Source of the DNA: Chloroflexi bacterium RBG_13_51_36
GTDB lineage: Bacteria > Chloroflexota > Dehalococcoidia > GIF9 > AB-539-J10
Assembly (NCBI GenBank): GCA_001796515.1
Contig: MGMS01000016.1
Span: 1-64,000 of the forward strand
Direction of reading: 5' to 3'
Length of the DNA: 64,000 nucleotides
Made by a program: the position numbers and the translations under genes. Shown here in pieces: positions 43,377 through 51,729 of this stretch (positions are counted from its first letter, which is position 1; each line of letters opens with the position of its first letter). Below the pieces are notes generated by a model. The model was not told the DNA's origin, ran no database searches, and saw only the letters and a list, made by a program, of their open reading frames with translations.

Positions 43377-44141
43377 CTAGTAGCCCCCAATGACATTCTT
43401 TCTGGACAGCATATCGTAGTAGTGGTTGTTGTTCTGCAGACCATTGAGAGCCGTCGTGTGGTCCACCGATGACCCGTAACGTCGCCGAAGCTGGACTGCG
43501 TCTATGGCATGGCACTTTGGCTTCGCGTGTCCGACACTACCTGTTTCATGGTGCTGAGAAAGCAAGTTCATGTTGACGGAGTGGTGTGTTGTTCCCTCCG
43601 CGGCACCAGAGGTCGTAGCCCAATTGGAATGGGCCACAGCGCTATTCGTGCTTTCGAAGCGCTGGGAAAGCCACTCCATATTTATCGCGTGATGAATCAC
43701 CTCCTCTGTTCTGGTGGATGTGTTAGTGTGACTACCAACATATTTGCAGCGCTGGGAAAGACCCTGCATATCTGCGGCGTGGTTCGCCGTGCCCTCTCGT
43801 ATATTACACCTGACAGGCTGAACTGAAGGCTTAGCTTCAAAGCTGCGGCTGCCTGTAATTTGCCCGAGAATAGCACGTTCCTCACTCAAACCGTGGCGCT
43901 TTGCTGGGCCCGCGGCACCGGATTCGCCATAAGCGTAGTCGCCAAGATGACCGGTGTGGGCCAGATAATACTGGACCATTTCTCGGAGGTGATTATTCCG
44001 ATTGGCTTCAAGCTTTTTGGACAAATGCCGAGCGACAAGTATGAGTGCTACACCGAACGGTGTGGTAAAGGGTTCCGGGGCGAATATCAAAGCAATGCCC
44101 AGGTGCCTCAGAAGCCTGATGCCAGTTCCAGTCCCAACCAT
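43377..44141 (-). CDS. putative membrane protein with degenerate His/Ser repeats
   Basis: The minus-strand frame encodes about 254 residues from the ATG at 44141. It starts with hydrophobic helices (LLRHLGIALIFAPEPF, PFGVALILVARHL), then a charged region, and ends with four or five imperfect repeats with the core HxxxMxxLSQR: HAADMQGLSQRC, HAINMEWLSQRF, HSVNMNLLSQHH and HAIDAVQLRRRY. Periodic conservation suggests real coding, though no strong ribosome site is seen. It is the only minus-strand gene in the array. Confidence 0.5.
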   Translation of the reverse strand: MVGTGTGIRLLRHLGIALIFAPEPFTTPFGVALILVARHLSKKLEANRNNHLREMVQYYLAHTGHLGDYAYGESGAAGPAKRHGLSEERAILGQITGSRSFEAKPSVQPVRCNIREGTANHAADMQGLSQRCKYVGSHTNTSTRTEEVIHHAINMEWLSQRFESTNSAVAHSNWATTSGAAEGTTHHSVNMNLLSQHHETGSVGHAKPKCHAIDAVQLRRRYGSSVDHTTALNGLQNNNHYYDMLSRKNVIGGY

Positions 44142-44376
44142 GCTAGTCCATAAAAGCACATCCCCGCCAGTGTCTATCCTCGGGTTATGTGGACTGGCGG
44201 GATAAGCAAGCTGCCAGACTACTTTGTGGACGTGCTTATAAAAGTCTAGTGCGTGTAACAAGTGTTGTCAATAGGTTAGGGCTCTATGCTCGAAAAAATT
44301 ATGCTCTATCTTGTAAACAGACCAGTAATGCCGCCGGACGAAATGATTTGGAGGATGATGATGGACGGCGATGCGT

Positions 44377-44400
44377 AGCCGGCCAGTAGATTTGGAGAAG
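44377..44400 (+). repeat. array repeat copy 6, diverged
   Basis: AGCCGGCCAGTAGATTTGGA followed by GAAG, with three substitutions from consensus, upstream of the cupin gene. Confidence 0.7.
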
Positions 44401-44463
44401 GCCTTTCGGTTATTATGAAAGAGTAAGGCAATGTTGCCTGAAAGAACAGTGGAGGTGAAAGGA

Positions 44464-44799
44464 ATGGAGCAGAAGAGACTGGAGAAGTTTGTCGGCCAAG
44501 GGATCAGATTAGTTGATTTAGCTGATTATCAAGAAGGTTCTGTGGTGAGTCGAACCATAATTGATAAGAAGACGGGTACGGTTACCTTTTTCGCATTTGC
44601 TGAAGGGCAAGGCTTAAGCGAGCATACGGCACCGTTCGATGCCCTGGTCTATCTCATTGAAGGTGAAGCGGAAATTGTTATCTCCGGCAAACCTATTCGC
44701 GTGAAAGGTGGTGAGGTGGTCATCATGCCGGCCAATCAGCCACATGCTCTGCAGGCAATAAGGAATTTCAAGATGATTCTCACGATGATTCGGTCTTGA
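44464..44799 (+). CDS. cupin domain protein
   Basis: The 111-residue protein has the cupin fold: SEHTAPFDALVYLIEGEAEI near residue 52 with metal-binding His and Glu, and GGEVVIMPANQPHAL near 79 with a second His. Small cupins bind metals and may act as isomerases, dioxygenases or sensors. Start at 44464 is chosen for the GGAGGTGAAAGG site; ATG 44431 is in frame upstream. Confidence 0.85.
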   Translation: MEQKRLEKFVGQGIRLVDLADYQEGSVVSRTIIDKKTGTVTFFAFAEGQGLSEHTAPFDALVYLIEGEAEIVISGKPIRVKGGEVVIMPANQPHALQAIRNFKMILTMIRS

Positions 44800-44853
44800 T
44801 GTGGAAGATGAAATTGAGATGGCAACCTTGCCTGACAGCGTGCAAAACGCTTC

Positions 44854-45360
44854 TTAATCCGACACGGTTATGAAATCCTTTATCTTTTCAAACGTCGCGG
44901 GACCGATACCGCTGACCCTAAGCAAGTCCTCGATTCTTCTGAAGGTGCCGTTTTCAGTACGGTAATCCACGATAGCTTGGGCAGTAACCTCACCTATGCC
45001 CGGCAAGGCTTCAAGCAGCCAGGGTTCGGCTCGGTTGATGTCTATCTTCTGAGGGGATTGTCCTTCGCTTTCCCGAGGAATGTTAATCTCAATATGGCCG
45101 AGGTCAGCATCGGGTTCAATGCCGGCACTCAGAAGAAGAGTCTGTATGGTGTCACCCTCCTGCCAGGGATAGATACCGGGGTTAGCCACGGCGCCGCTGA
45201 TGTACAGTTCGCCGTTTTGCGCCGGAAGTTCTGTTTGGGAAATAACGATTTCCACGGGCTGGTTTCGGCTGTGTTGCACCGTCAGCATTATGCCGCCAAC
45301 TATTGCGGCGATAAGCAGAAAGACTGTTATGGATAGGTAGACTTTATCGGCACGGCTCAT
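44854..45360 (-). CDS. comEA: ComEA-like DNA-binding competence protein
   Basis: The 168-residue protein has an N-terminal membrane anchor (SITVFLLIAAIVGGIML), an SLBB domain (ELYISGAVANPGIYPW near 51) and two helix-hairpin-helix motifs (KIDINRAEPWLLEALPGIGE near 106; LLRVSGIGPATFEKIKDF near 145). ComEA binds incoming DNA outside the membrane and hands it to ComEC, encoded at 37270. Both genes are on the minus strand, about 5 kb apart. Confidence 0.9.
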   Translation of the reverse strand: MSRADKVYLSITVFLLIAAIVGGIMLTVQHSRNQPVEIVISQTELPAQNGELYISGAVANPGIYPWQEGDTIQTLLLSAGIEPDADLGHIEINIPRESEGQSPQKIDINRAEPWLLEALPGIGEVTAQAIVDYRTENGTFRRIEDLLRVSGIGPATFEKIKDFITVSD

Positions 45361-45600
45361 GGCATAGCTCCTTTCTCAATAAATATGGTCATAAATGATA
45401 TTCTACAACAAAATCGCTTTTGCCAGCCTAGGCCCAAGAAAACCTTTTGATGGCTCCTCTTCATTATTCTGAAGCAGCCTCCTCCGGCAACAGAGCCGGC
45501 TGGGTGCGAAATAGTCATTCGCGGTCTCTCTCTTGACTTTGCTATGAGCCTGCACATACAATCAATAATAAGATCAAATATCCAGCTAAAGGAGGCGAAA

Positions 45601-45759
45601 ATGGATATGTGGCTAGTCTTGTATTGGACGGGACCTATCGGCGTTGGCGCATTCCTTGTGTGTTTGGGTGCCATGATTTACCTAATCAGCAAAGCTGACG
45701 AGAAAAGTAAGCACGCAAAGGCATTTGCTCAGGAAAAAGGACTAGAGAAGAAGAAATAA
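45601..45759 (+). CDS. small single-helix membrane protein
   Basis: The 52-residue protein starts after AAAGGAGGCGAAA. It has one membrane helix (WTGPIGVGAFLVCLGAMIYLI) and a Lys-rich tail. No family is recognised. A stretch just after its stop (45762-45790) may be a degraded array repeat. Confidence 0.55.
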   Translation: MDMWLVLYWTGPIGVGAFLVCLGAMIYLISKADEKSKHAKAFAQEKGLEKKK

Positions 45760-46015
45760 TAGCTACAGTCGTCTAGCGACTTGAACAGTCGCAGTCAGCT
45801 CTCTGCTTTTTGCCATTGGGAGGGCCAACTTGTGGGGGCGTGGCAGTCTCCTCGTCCCCGCCGAGATTGCTTCGTCGTTACACTCCTCGCAATGGCATGG
45901 TATGGGGTCATTCGAGCACCTGAAAGCTGCGTGACAATCTCACAGGCTGGCGCTGGATTCGTCAGCAAGTGTGCCCGAAATTGCCCGCCCTGTATCCCGG
46001 TGCTAAAATTGCCCT

Positions 46016-46477
46016 ATGGCAAAAGCTTCCAGCGTGATAACAGTCAATCGCAAAGCTTATCACAATTACCATATTCAGGAGAACCTTGAGGTAGGAATTG
46101 TCCTTAAGGGCTCCGAGATCAAATCCATCAGAGAAGGGAAAGCAAATTTGAGTGATGCCTACGCCAAGCCGGAAAATGGTGAACTGTGGCTCTACAATAG
46201 CCATATTGCGTCCTATGATGCTGCCAGCTATAACACTCATGAGCCAACCAGGCCCCGCAAGCTTCTTCTTCATAGAAAAGAGATTAACACCCTCGCCGGC
46301 AAGGTAACACAAAAGGGTTTGACCTTGGTGCCCCTTAAGCTGTATATTAAACATGGGATTGCCAAAGTGGAGTTGGGGGTTGCCAAGGGAAAGAAAGCTT
46401 ACGATAAAAGGGAGGCTATTGCCCGTCGGGACTCCGATAGGGAAGTAGAGCGGGCAATGAAGTATAGAAGGAGGTGA
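46016..46477 (+). CDS. smpB: SsrA-binding protein SmpB
   Basis: The 153-residue protein matches SmpB: VNRKAYHNYHIQENLEVGIV near the start, LKGSEIKSIREGKANLSDAY near 32, LLLHRKEINTLAGK near 82 and GKKAYDKREAIARRDSDRE at the end. It delivers tmRNA to stalled ribosomes. Its partner RNA starts 22 bases after its stop codon, so both halves of trans-translation are encoded together. Confidence 0.95.
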   Translation: MAKASSVITVNRKAYHNYHIQENLEVGIVLKGSEIKSIREGKANLSDAYAKPENGELWLYNSHIASYDAASYNTHEPTRPRKLLLHRKEINTLAGKVTQKGLTLVPLKLYIKHGIAKVELGVAKGKKAYDKREAIARRDSDREVERAMKYRRR

Positions 46478-46498
46478 TGGAAAGGGAGGCTAGAGTAT

Positions 46499-46835
46499 GG
46501 GGGCGCGTGGGTTCGACAGGGGGAGGCCTACAGAATTGCAGGCTGAGGTGCCACTAACCTCACAAAACAAGTGGCAAAAAACAAATGCTGAACCTGTTTA
46601 CGCTTAACGGTTCGATCTAACCTAAGCTCTCCTCGAAGCTTGGGATTAGGTGTCAGAAAAATCGGGGCTCTCCAATCCCGATGCCGATAGGGGTTGGCTA
46701 AGAAGTATTGGCTGGTCTGGCCGGATTCGGTCAGCAGATGAAAGCTAGACGAGACAAAAGGAGCTGACTAAGCCTGTAGGATATTCTGGCAACCTTCTTT
46801 TGGACGGGGAGTTCAACTCTCCCCCGCCTCCACCA
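46499..46835 (+). ncRNA. ssrA: tmRNA (ssrA)
   Basis: The 5' GGGGGCG pairs with CGCCTCC before ACCA at 46825-46835 to form the acceptor stem. GGGTTCGACAGGG near the start and GAGTTCAACTCTC near the end form the tRNA-like part. The middle has the tag region and pseudoknots. The tag frame is not clear: one frame ends NAEPVYA before TAA (near 46603); another runs to TAA at 46618. Total length 337 with encoded CCA. Confidence 0.9.
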
Positions 46836-46846
46836 AGGAAATTTAG

Positions 46847-46877
46847 AAGCGCCAGCTTTTCAATGCTGGCGCTTTTA
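46847..46877 (+). terminator. Rho-independent terminator after ssrA
   Basis: AAGCGCCAGC and GCTGGCGCTT form a ten-base stem with a TTTTCAAT loop, followed by TTAT. It starts 12 bases after the tmRNA end. Confidence 0.85.
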
Positions 46878-47035
46878 TATCTGGATGAAGTTTGATAACA
46901 GGGCAGGCTGGTTTTGACGCAGTTGCCGTTTGTATTATGGAGCGGATTTGCAGCCAGTCAGGTCCTTACCTTCTTTCAAGCTGAAGCCAAGCGAGATCGT
47001 TTCACCAGTTGTAGGTAGCTGTCGTCTGCTGGCCA

Positions 47036-47518
47036 TTAGGGCGAGATGGGAATCCTGGCAGCGAAGGCTTCCACTTTCTTCTGCCAATTCTCTTCGAGCG
47101 GCCCCTTGAGACTGGTCACAAAAATCTTACCCTCGGCGACCTTGACCATGCCCTTTTTCTGCAGCATTTCATTCATGACGGGGATGACGCGCTGACACTT
47201 GCCTAGCTCCTCTTCGGTGGTGGGTATCCGTATGCTCTTTTCTGGCTCAGGTGCGAGCTCGGTGACCAGGATGGCGTACTTAGTTCCGGATGGCAAATTG
47301 ACCTTCTTCAGAAAACCGCGCATATCTCCAATGGGCTTGCCGAAGCGTCCCGGTGAGCTAAAAACGTACAGGTCGGCCGGTGGTACCTCCTTTGGCTTGA
47401 TGTTTTTGACGTGATGGACGTTGACAGTGACACCCTTGGCCGTCATCTGCCTCTGGAACTCCTCTGCGACCTTGGCTCCATTTCCATACTTAGAGGCATG
47501 AAAATATTCGATTTTCAC
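47036..47518 (-). CDS. flavodoxin-like protein
   Basis: The 160-residue protein has a flavodoxin fold. FHASKYGNGAKVAEEF near residue 6 is the phosphate-binding loop, YVFSSPGRFGKP near 51 is the ring-contact loop, and ILVTELAPE near 83 is a central strand. FMN binding is likely. It may carry electrons or sense redox state. It is alone on this strand. Confidence 0.8.
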   Translation of the reverse strand: MKIEYFHASKYGNGAKVAEEFQRQMTAKGVTVNVHHVKNIKPKEVPPADLYVFSSPGRFGKPIGDMRGFLKKVNLPSGTKYAILVTELAPEPEKSIRIPTTEEELGKCQRVIPVMNEMLQKKGMVKVAEGKIFVTSLKGPLEENWQKKVEAFAARIPISP

Positions 47519-47719
47519 GGCGAACCTCCTATCTAGCTTAAGTCCGACCTTTTGAGTTCAATACTACTGGCGCCGACAACGGCTGTCAATCTAATAATTC
47601 GTGATATTGTTCAGCGCTACCAGGCACTGTCTACTTTTCCTCTTCTTTTCAAACAGAAGTTCGGTAACTGTCTCCTAAACTTCACCAAAGGGAATTCGAA
47701 CTAATTTGCGAAGAGCAGG

Positions 47720-48718
47720 TCAAGGGCTAAATAGGCTGGCCGGCACAGACTTGGGCACTATCACCTTCAACGCTGAGGGCACGGTATGAATGGCGACCGG
47801 GGTCCTGGTGAAAGGCTCACCGTCTACATGAACTGGCAATGAGCGGGCTGACTCGATGGTTATTTCGCGGCATTGGTAGTACTCTACCTTGGGGTCTTCC
47901 AGATGTTTATGGGTCAGCACCTTCATTGCCTGCTGCACAAAAGTAATAAAACCGCCTCCCTTGAAAACACACACATCTAACTTGCCGTCGTTCATGCAAG
48001 CCTTAGCCCCAATCGCTATCATGCCGCCATAGAGTTGGATATTGCTGACGACAATGAATGGCGTATTGACCTTTGCGAGTTTCCCATCCAGATTCAGGCA
48101 GGCGTCCGTGCCGTAGAATCGAGAAGCTGACTCGATTGCCGGAAGCACATACGCCCAGGAACCTAAAGCCTTTTTCTCTTTCAGCGGTACGCTCTGGGCA
48201 ATGGCAGCGTCAAACCCGATACCTGCCCACATCAAGAAGTAACGACCTGAGAGCTCACCCATGTCGACGGCAACAGTCCGTCCCTCCACGAACACGCGAG
48301 TGGCGTCCAGTAGGACCCTTCGATAGTAATTGGCAGGTAATGGGCGAGCGACTCTTTCCTCCAGAGCAGCAATCATCTTGGCCGCTTGAGTGCCCGGAAG
48401 CAGGGGATTCAGGGCAGGGATGCCCATCTGTAAGGCCCATGAGTTGGTCGTGCCCATAGGAAGCACCCCCAGCGCCGCATCGGTGTTCACCAGCCCGTTT
48501 GCTGCCTCGTTGATAGTGCCATCGCCGCCGGCGGCAATGACTACCCGTGCACCTGTGTCTACAGCATGGCGGGCTAACTCGGTCGCTTCCGATGGCCTGC
48601 TGGTTTCCCGCAAGGTAACTGACCATCCGTAGCGGCTCAAAAAGGCAATTACGTTGTCAAGTTCGTGTCTGACGACCACCTGTCCGCCGGAAGGATTGTA
48701 TATCAACTCAGCTTGCAT
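47720..48718 (-). CDS. diacylglycerol kinase family lipid kinase
   Basis: The 332-residue protein has the DAGK catalytic domain: LIYNPSGGQ at the start, IAAGGDGTINEAANGL near 60 (GGDGT) and LGVLPMGTTNSWA near 83, followed by the beta-sandwich C-terminal half ending with HVDGEPF. It phosphorylates diacylglycerol or similar lipids. PlsY-type genes lie 1.5 kb away, so membrane lipid metabolism is a shared theme, though not one operon. Confidence 0.9.
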   Translation of the reverse strand: MQAELIYNPSGGQVVVRHELDNVIAFLSRYGWSVTLRETSRPSEATELARHAVDTGARVVIAAGGDGTINEAANGLVNTDAALGVLPMGTTNSWALQMGIPALNPLLPGTQAAKMIAALEERVARPLPANYYRRVLLDATRVFVEGRTVAVDMGELSGRYFLMWAGIGFDAAIAQSVPLKEKKALGSWAYVLPAIESASRFYGTDACLNLDGKLAKVNTPFIVVSNIQLYGGMIAIGAKACMNDGKLDVCVFKGGGFITFVQQAMKVLTHKHLEDPKVEYYQCREITIESARSLPVHVDGEPFTRTPVAIHTVPSALKVIVPKSVPASLFSP

Positions 48719-48870
48719 AGGATTTTCATCTCTGTTTTGATTTTCTTTGTCTATCGGATCCTATCCTTCGAATCACGGCCTGTCAATTTCGAGATGACTT
48801 GGCTTTTCTTCCCACTTTTCAGGATGCCATCCGTAGGTTATAATATCATTAGTAGGGCAGCGAGGCAGCG

Positions 48871-49101
48871 ATGATTATAAACAAACTTCTGACACGAAAA
48901 GGCTGGCGTGTGGTAGCGCACTCCTTGCTAGCAGCGGCCGGGATTGGCCTCGTTTACGTATTCTCCAAGATGGTCATAGGAGATATCCAACAAGAGGATA
49001 CGTTGAGGACATGTATTCTAGGTGTGGGAATCGCCTTCTCACTATGGTTAGTGGCGTTGGGAAGCATGCTGATAAAGGCCGAACTAACTGACTGGAGATG
49101 A
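48871..49101 (+). CDS. small two-helix membrane protein
   Basis: The 76-residue protein has two membrane helices (VVAHSLLAAAGIGLVYVF, CILGVGIAFSLWLVALGSML) with a charged loop. No family is recognised. It precedes degV on the same strand. Confidence 0.5.
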   Translation: MIINKLLTRKGWRVVAHSLLAAAGIGLVYVFSKMVIGDIQQEDTLRTCILGVGIAFSLWLVALGSMLIKAELTDWR

Positions 49102-49280
49102 CACTGTAGCCGGACCAAGGGCTCCTCTTGCCGTGGTGGCCCGCCATAGCGTAGCGTCGGTTCCTTGCGTAGCTCGTGAGCAAGCAGCACCGCATTCGCA
49201 GATGAGCAGGGCTATTCCAGTGCCGCGTGGCCGAAAAACAATGCTGTCCGGGTTGTTTGGTAGACGAAAGGATAATAGCC

Positions 49281-50135
49281 ATGCCTAACGTAGCTATTGT
49301 GACGGATAGTGTAGCTGACTTGCCCCCCGAGGTGGCTGAGGAGTTCGGGATTACGGTGGTTCCACTTGTTGTCCGCTTTGGCACGGACCTCTATCACGAT
49401 GGTTTCGACCTGACTCCTGACCAGTTCTACGACAAGCTAAGAACCAGCAAGGCTTTGCCGGCGACATCCGTGCCAGCACCACTGGCGTTTGCCAATGCCT
49501 ACGATAAGCTTGCCGAGAAAACAAACGAGATCGTGGCTATCTGTTTAACTTCCAAGCTCAGTGCCACCTATCAGGTGGCATTACAGGCCGTAGGGTTGAT
49601 GAAGAAAAAATGCCGCGTGGAGGTGTTGGACTCGGAGTGGGCGGTTATGGCGCAGGGGTTTATAACAATCGCAGCTGCCAGAGTAGCCCGAGCCGGGGCT
49701 AGCCTTGATGAGGTGTTGGATGTGGCCCGTCACACCATGCGCCGTGTAGGTATATGTGCTGCCTTCGATACTCTTGAATACCTGGAACGGGGTGGGCGCA
49801 TCGGCAAAGCACAAGCCCTCCTGGGCTCACTGCTCAAGGTAAACCCGATCATCGGCCTCAAGGACGGCGAGGTGTATCCTTGCGCTCGGGAACGCTCCCG
49901 GGCTAAAGCCATAGATTACCTCTTTAACTTTGCCGAGAATTTTAGCAAAGTTGATGGGTTAGCTGTGGAATATGCCACTGACCTGGATGAGGCCGACAGG
50001 TTAATTCAGAGGCTTCGCTCGCAGTATCCTCAAATCCCTACTTATCTCTCGCGTGCCAGCCCGGTCATCGGCACGCACACAGGGCCCGGTCTAATTGTTG
50101 TCGCCGTGCTTGGAGACAAACAATCCGCTATCTAG
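49281..50135 (+). CDS. DegV family fatty-acid-binding protein
   Basis: The 284-residue protein has the DegV opening NVAIVTDSVADLPPEVAEEF, then TSVPAPLAFANAYDKLA, the EYLERGGRIGKAQALLG segment near 175 and the C-terminal IGTHTGPGLIVVAVLGD. DegV/FakB proteins bind fatty acids for phosphorylation by FakA and use in phospholipid synthesis. The ATG at 49281 (AAAGGA upstream) fits the family start. It is followed 12 bp later by plsY, which uses acyl-phosphates made in that pathway. Confidence 0.9.
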   Translation: MPNVAIVTDSVADLPPEVAEEFGITVVPLVVRFGTDLYHDGFDLTPDQFYDKLRTSKALPATSVPAPLAFANAYDKLAEKTNEIVAICLTSKLSATYQVALQAVGLMKKKCRVEVLDSEWAVMAQGFITIAAARVARAGASLDEVLDVARHTMRRVGICAAFDTLEYLERGGRIGKAQALLGSLLKVNPIIGLKDGEVYPCARERSRAKAIDYLFNFAENFSKVDGLAVEYATDLDEADRLIQRLRSQYPQIPTYLSRASPVIGTHTGPGLIVVAVLGDKQSAI

Positions 50136-50147
50136 CTTGGTAAGGAC

Positions 50148-50762
50148 ATGCTACCAGGTATTGTAAGCATAATCGTCGGCTATCTTTTGGGCTCCGTCCC
50201 TACGGCGTATGTCGTCTCTCGCATGAGAAAAGGCGTGGATATCAGGGATATCGGTTCACGTAACATGGGCGGCGCTAATGTCATGCGTGAAATCGGCACT
50301 CGTGAAGGTGTGTTTGTCGGTCTCTTCGACATCGCGAAGGGGGCGGGGGCTATACTCATCGCCCAGGCTCTAAACGTTCCGGAACTCTGGGTCTTCGGGA
50401 CTGGTTTCGCGGCCCTACTGGGGCACAATTTTCCTGTATTCGCAGGTTTCCGGGGTGGCCGCGGGTCAGCCGCCGTTATAGGTATCTTCCTTGTGCTAGC
50501 TCCCTGGGCGACACTCATTACACTGGTGGTGGTAGCTATTCCCTTCTTCACCAGCCGCAAATTTGCGGGGGCTATAATGATTGGATTCGCCCTGTTGCCG
50601 TTGTTTCTCTGGCTGCTCGAAGGCTCGCTGGAGTTGGTATATTATGCATTGGTTATCGACCTTTTCATGCTCGTCCGCAATCTGTCCGGAATAAGACAAC
50701 TCCTGACTAAAGGCATAATAAGGGACATGATATACGACAGGCAACAGAAGAAAGTGAAATGA
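50148..50762 (+). CDS. glycerol-3-phosphate acyltransferase PlsY-like, copy 1
   Basis: The 204-residue protein has multiple membrane helices and PlsY motifs GSRNMGGANVMREIG near 37, GHNFPVFAGFRGGRGSA near 92. PlsY transfers acyl from acyl-phosphate to glycerol-3-phosphate. In the third motif the usual Lys of GGKG is Arg (GGRG), unlike the copy at 50945. It follows degV in one probable operon. Confidence 0.85.
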   Translation: MLPGIVSIIVGYLLGSVPTAYVVSRMRKGVDIRDIGSRNMGGANVMREIGTREGVFVGLFDIAKGAGAILIAQALNVPELWVFGTGFAALLGHNFPVFAGFRGGRGSAAVIGIFLVLAPWATLITLVVVAIPFFTSRKFAGAIMIGFALLPLFLWLLEGSLELVYYALVIDLFMLVRNLSGIRQLLTKGIIRDMIYDRQQKKVK

Positions 50763-50803
50763 TATCAACAGTCATGGGTTATCCCGACTTTCACAGGTTG
50801 CCC

Positions 50804-50932
50804 CAGAGGCTTGATTCGAAATATCCTCAGGTTCCTATCTACCTCTCGCGTACAGGCCCTGTTATCGGCACGCACACCGGGCCCAATCTCATTGTCTTCG
50901 CCGTGCTTGGAGACAAACAATCCATCACCTGA
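50804..50932 (+). pseudogene. 3' fragment of degV left by tandem duplication
   Basis: The 42 codons read QRLDSKYPQVPIYLSRTGPV then IGTHTGPNLIVFAVLGDKQS, nearly identical to the end of DegV at 50010-50135, with a stop at the same place. The fragment has no start and stands before the second plsY just as degV stands before the first. Confidence 0.85.
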
Positions 50933-50944
50933 CATGATGAGAAT

Positions 50945-51580
50945 ATGTTACTAGGTATTCTAAGCATAATCATCGGCTATCTTTTGGGCTCCATTCCTAC
51001 AGCCTATATCGTGGTTCGCAAGAGGAAGGGCATAGATATTCGGGACGTCGGTTCACGTAATATGGGCGGCGCCAACGTTATGCGCGAAATTGGTATTCAT
51101 GAAGGCGTTTTTGTCATTCTCATTGATATCGCGAAGGGCGCGGGAGCTATACTGATTGCCCAGGCTCTGAACGTTCCGGAACTCTGGGTTTTCGGGGCTG
51201 GCTTTGCGGCTCTAGTGGGACATAATTTCCCTGTGTTCGCAGGTTTCCGGGGTGGCAAAGGTTCGGCAACTGTTATAGGTATCTTTCTAGTGCTAGCCCC
51301 TCTGGCAATGCTTGTTACGTTGGTAATAGTAGCTATTCCGTTCTTCACCACCCGCAAGTTTCCGGCGGCCATACTCATAGGAATAGCGCTGGTGGTCGTT
51401 GGATTTGTCCTGTTGCCCCTGTTTATCTGGTTGTTTGAAGACTCGCTGATGCTAGTACGTTATGTATTACCTATCGGCATTTTTATGCTGGTCCGCAATC
51501 TGCCTGGTATTAAACAACTCATGGATAGAGGCGTGATAAAAGACATGATATACGACAGGCAACAGAAGAAAGTGGAATGA
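50945..51580 (+). CDS. glycerol-3-phosphate acyltransferase PlsY-like, copy 2
   Basis: The 211-residue protein is a close paralogue of the gene at 50148, with motifs GSRNMGGANVMREIG and GFRGGKGSAT keeping the canonical GGKG. It has a short extra hydrophobic segment (GIALVVVGFVLLPLF) near 145. Tandem duplicates such as these can diverge in acyl preference; both appear functional. Confidence 0.85.
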   Translation: MLLGILSIIIGYLLGSIPTAYIVVRKRKGIDIRDVGSRNMGGANVMREIGIHEGVFVILIDIAKGAGAILIAQALNVPELWVFGAGFAALVGHNFPVFAGFRGGKGSATVIGIFLVLAPLAMLVTLVIVAIPFFTTRKFPAAILIGIALVVVGFVLLPLFIWLFEDSLMLVRYVLPIGIFMLVRNLPGIKQLMDRGVIKDMIYDRQQKKVE

Positions 51581-51729
51581 TGTCATTAGTCGGGGGTTAT
51601 CCAGGCTTTCATAGATAGTCCCGACTGAAGCACAATGTCTTGCTCCACCCTTCCATGTGCTGTACAATTACACGTTCAACATTACGTTCGATGTGCCCAA
51701 GCATCAAATATCAAATCAAGGAGAAAAGA

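Noticed and set aside
43509..44205. Plus-strand frames opposite the His/Ser repeat gene
   Set aside because: Short, Cys-rich shadow frames without ribosome sites; the minus-strand frame shows the repeat pattern.
40634..44400. Integron cassette array with attC sites
   Set aside because: The repeats are short, lack the GTTRRRY/RYYYAAC core pair and are not extended palindromes; no integrase is in the window.
40634..44400. CRISPR array
   Set aside because: Repeat spacing is irregular (250-1900 bp) and the spacers hold genes; no cas genes.
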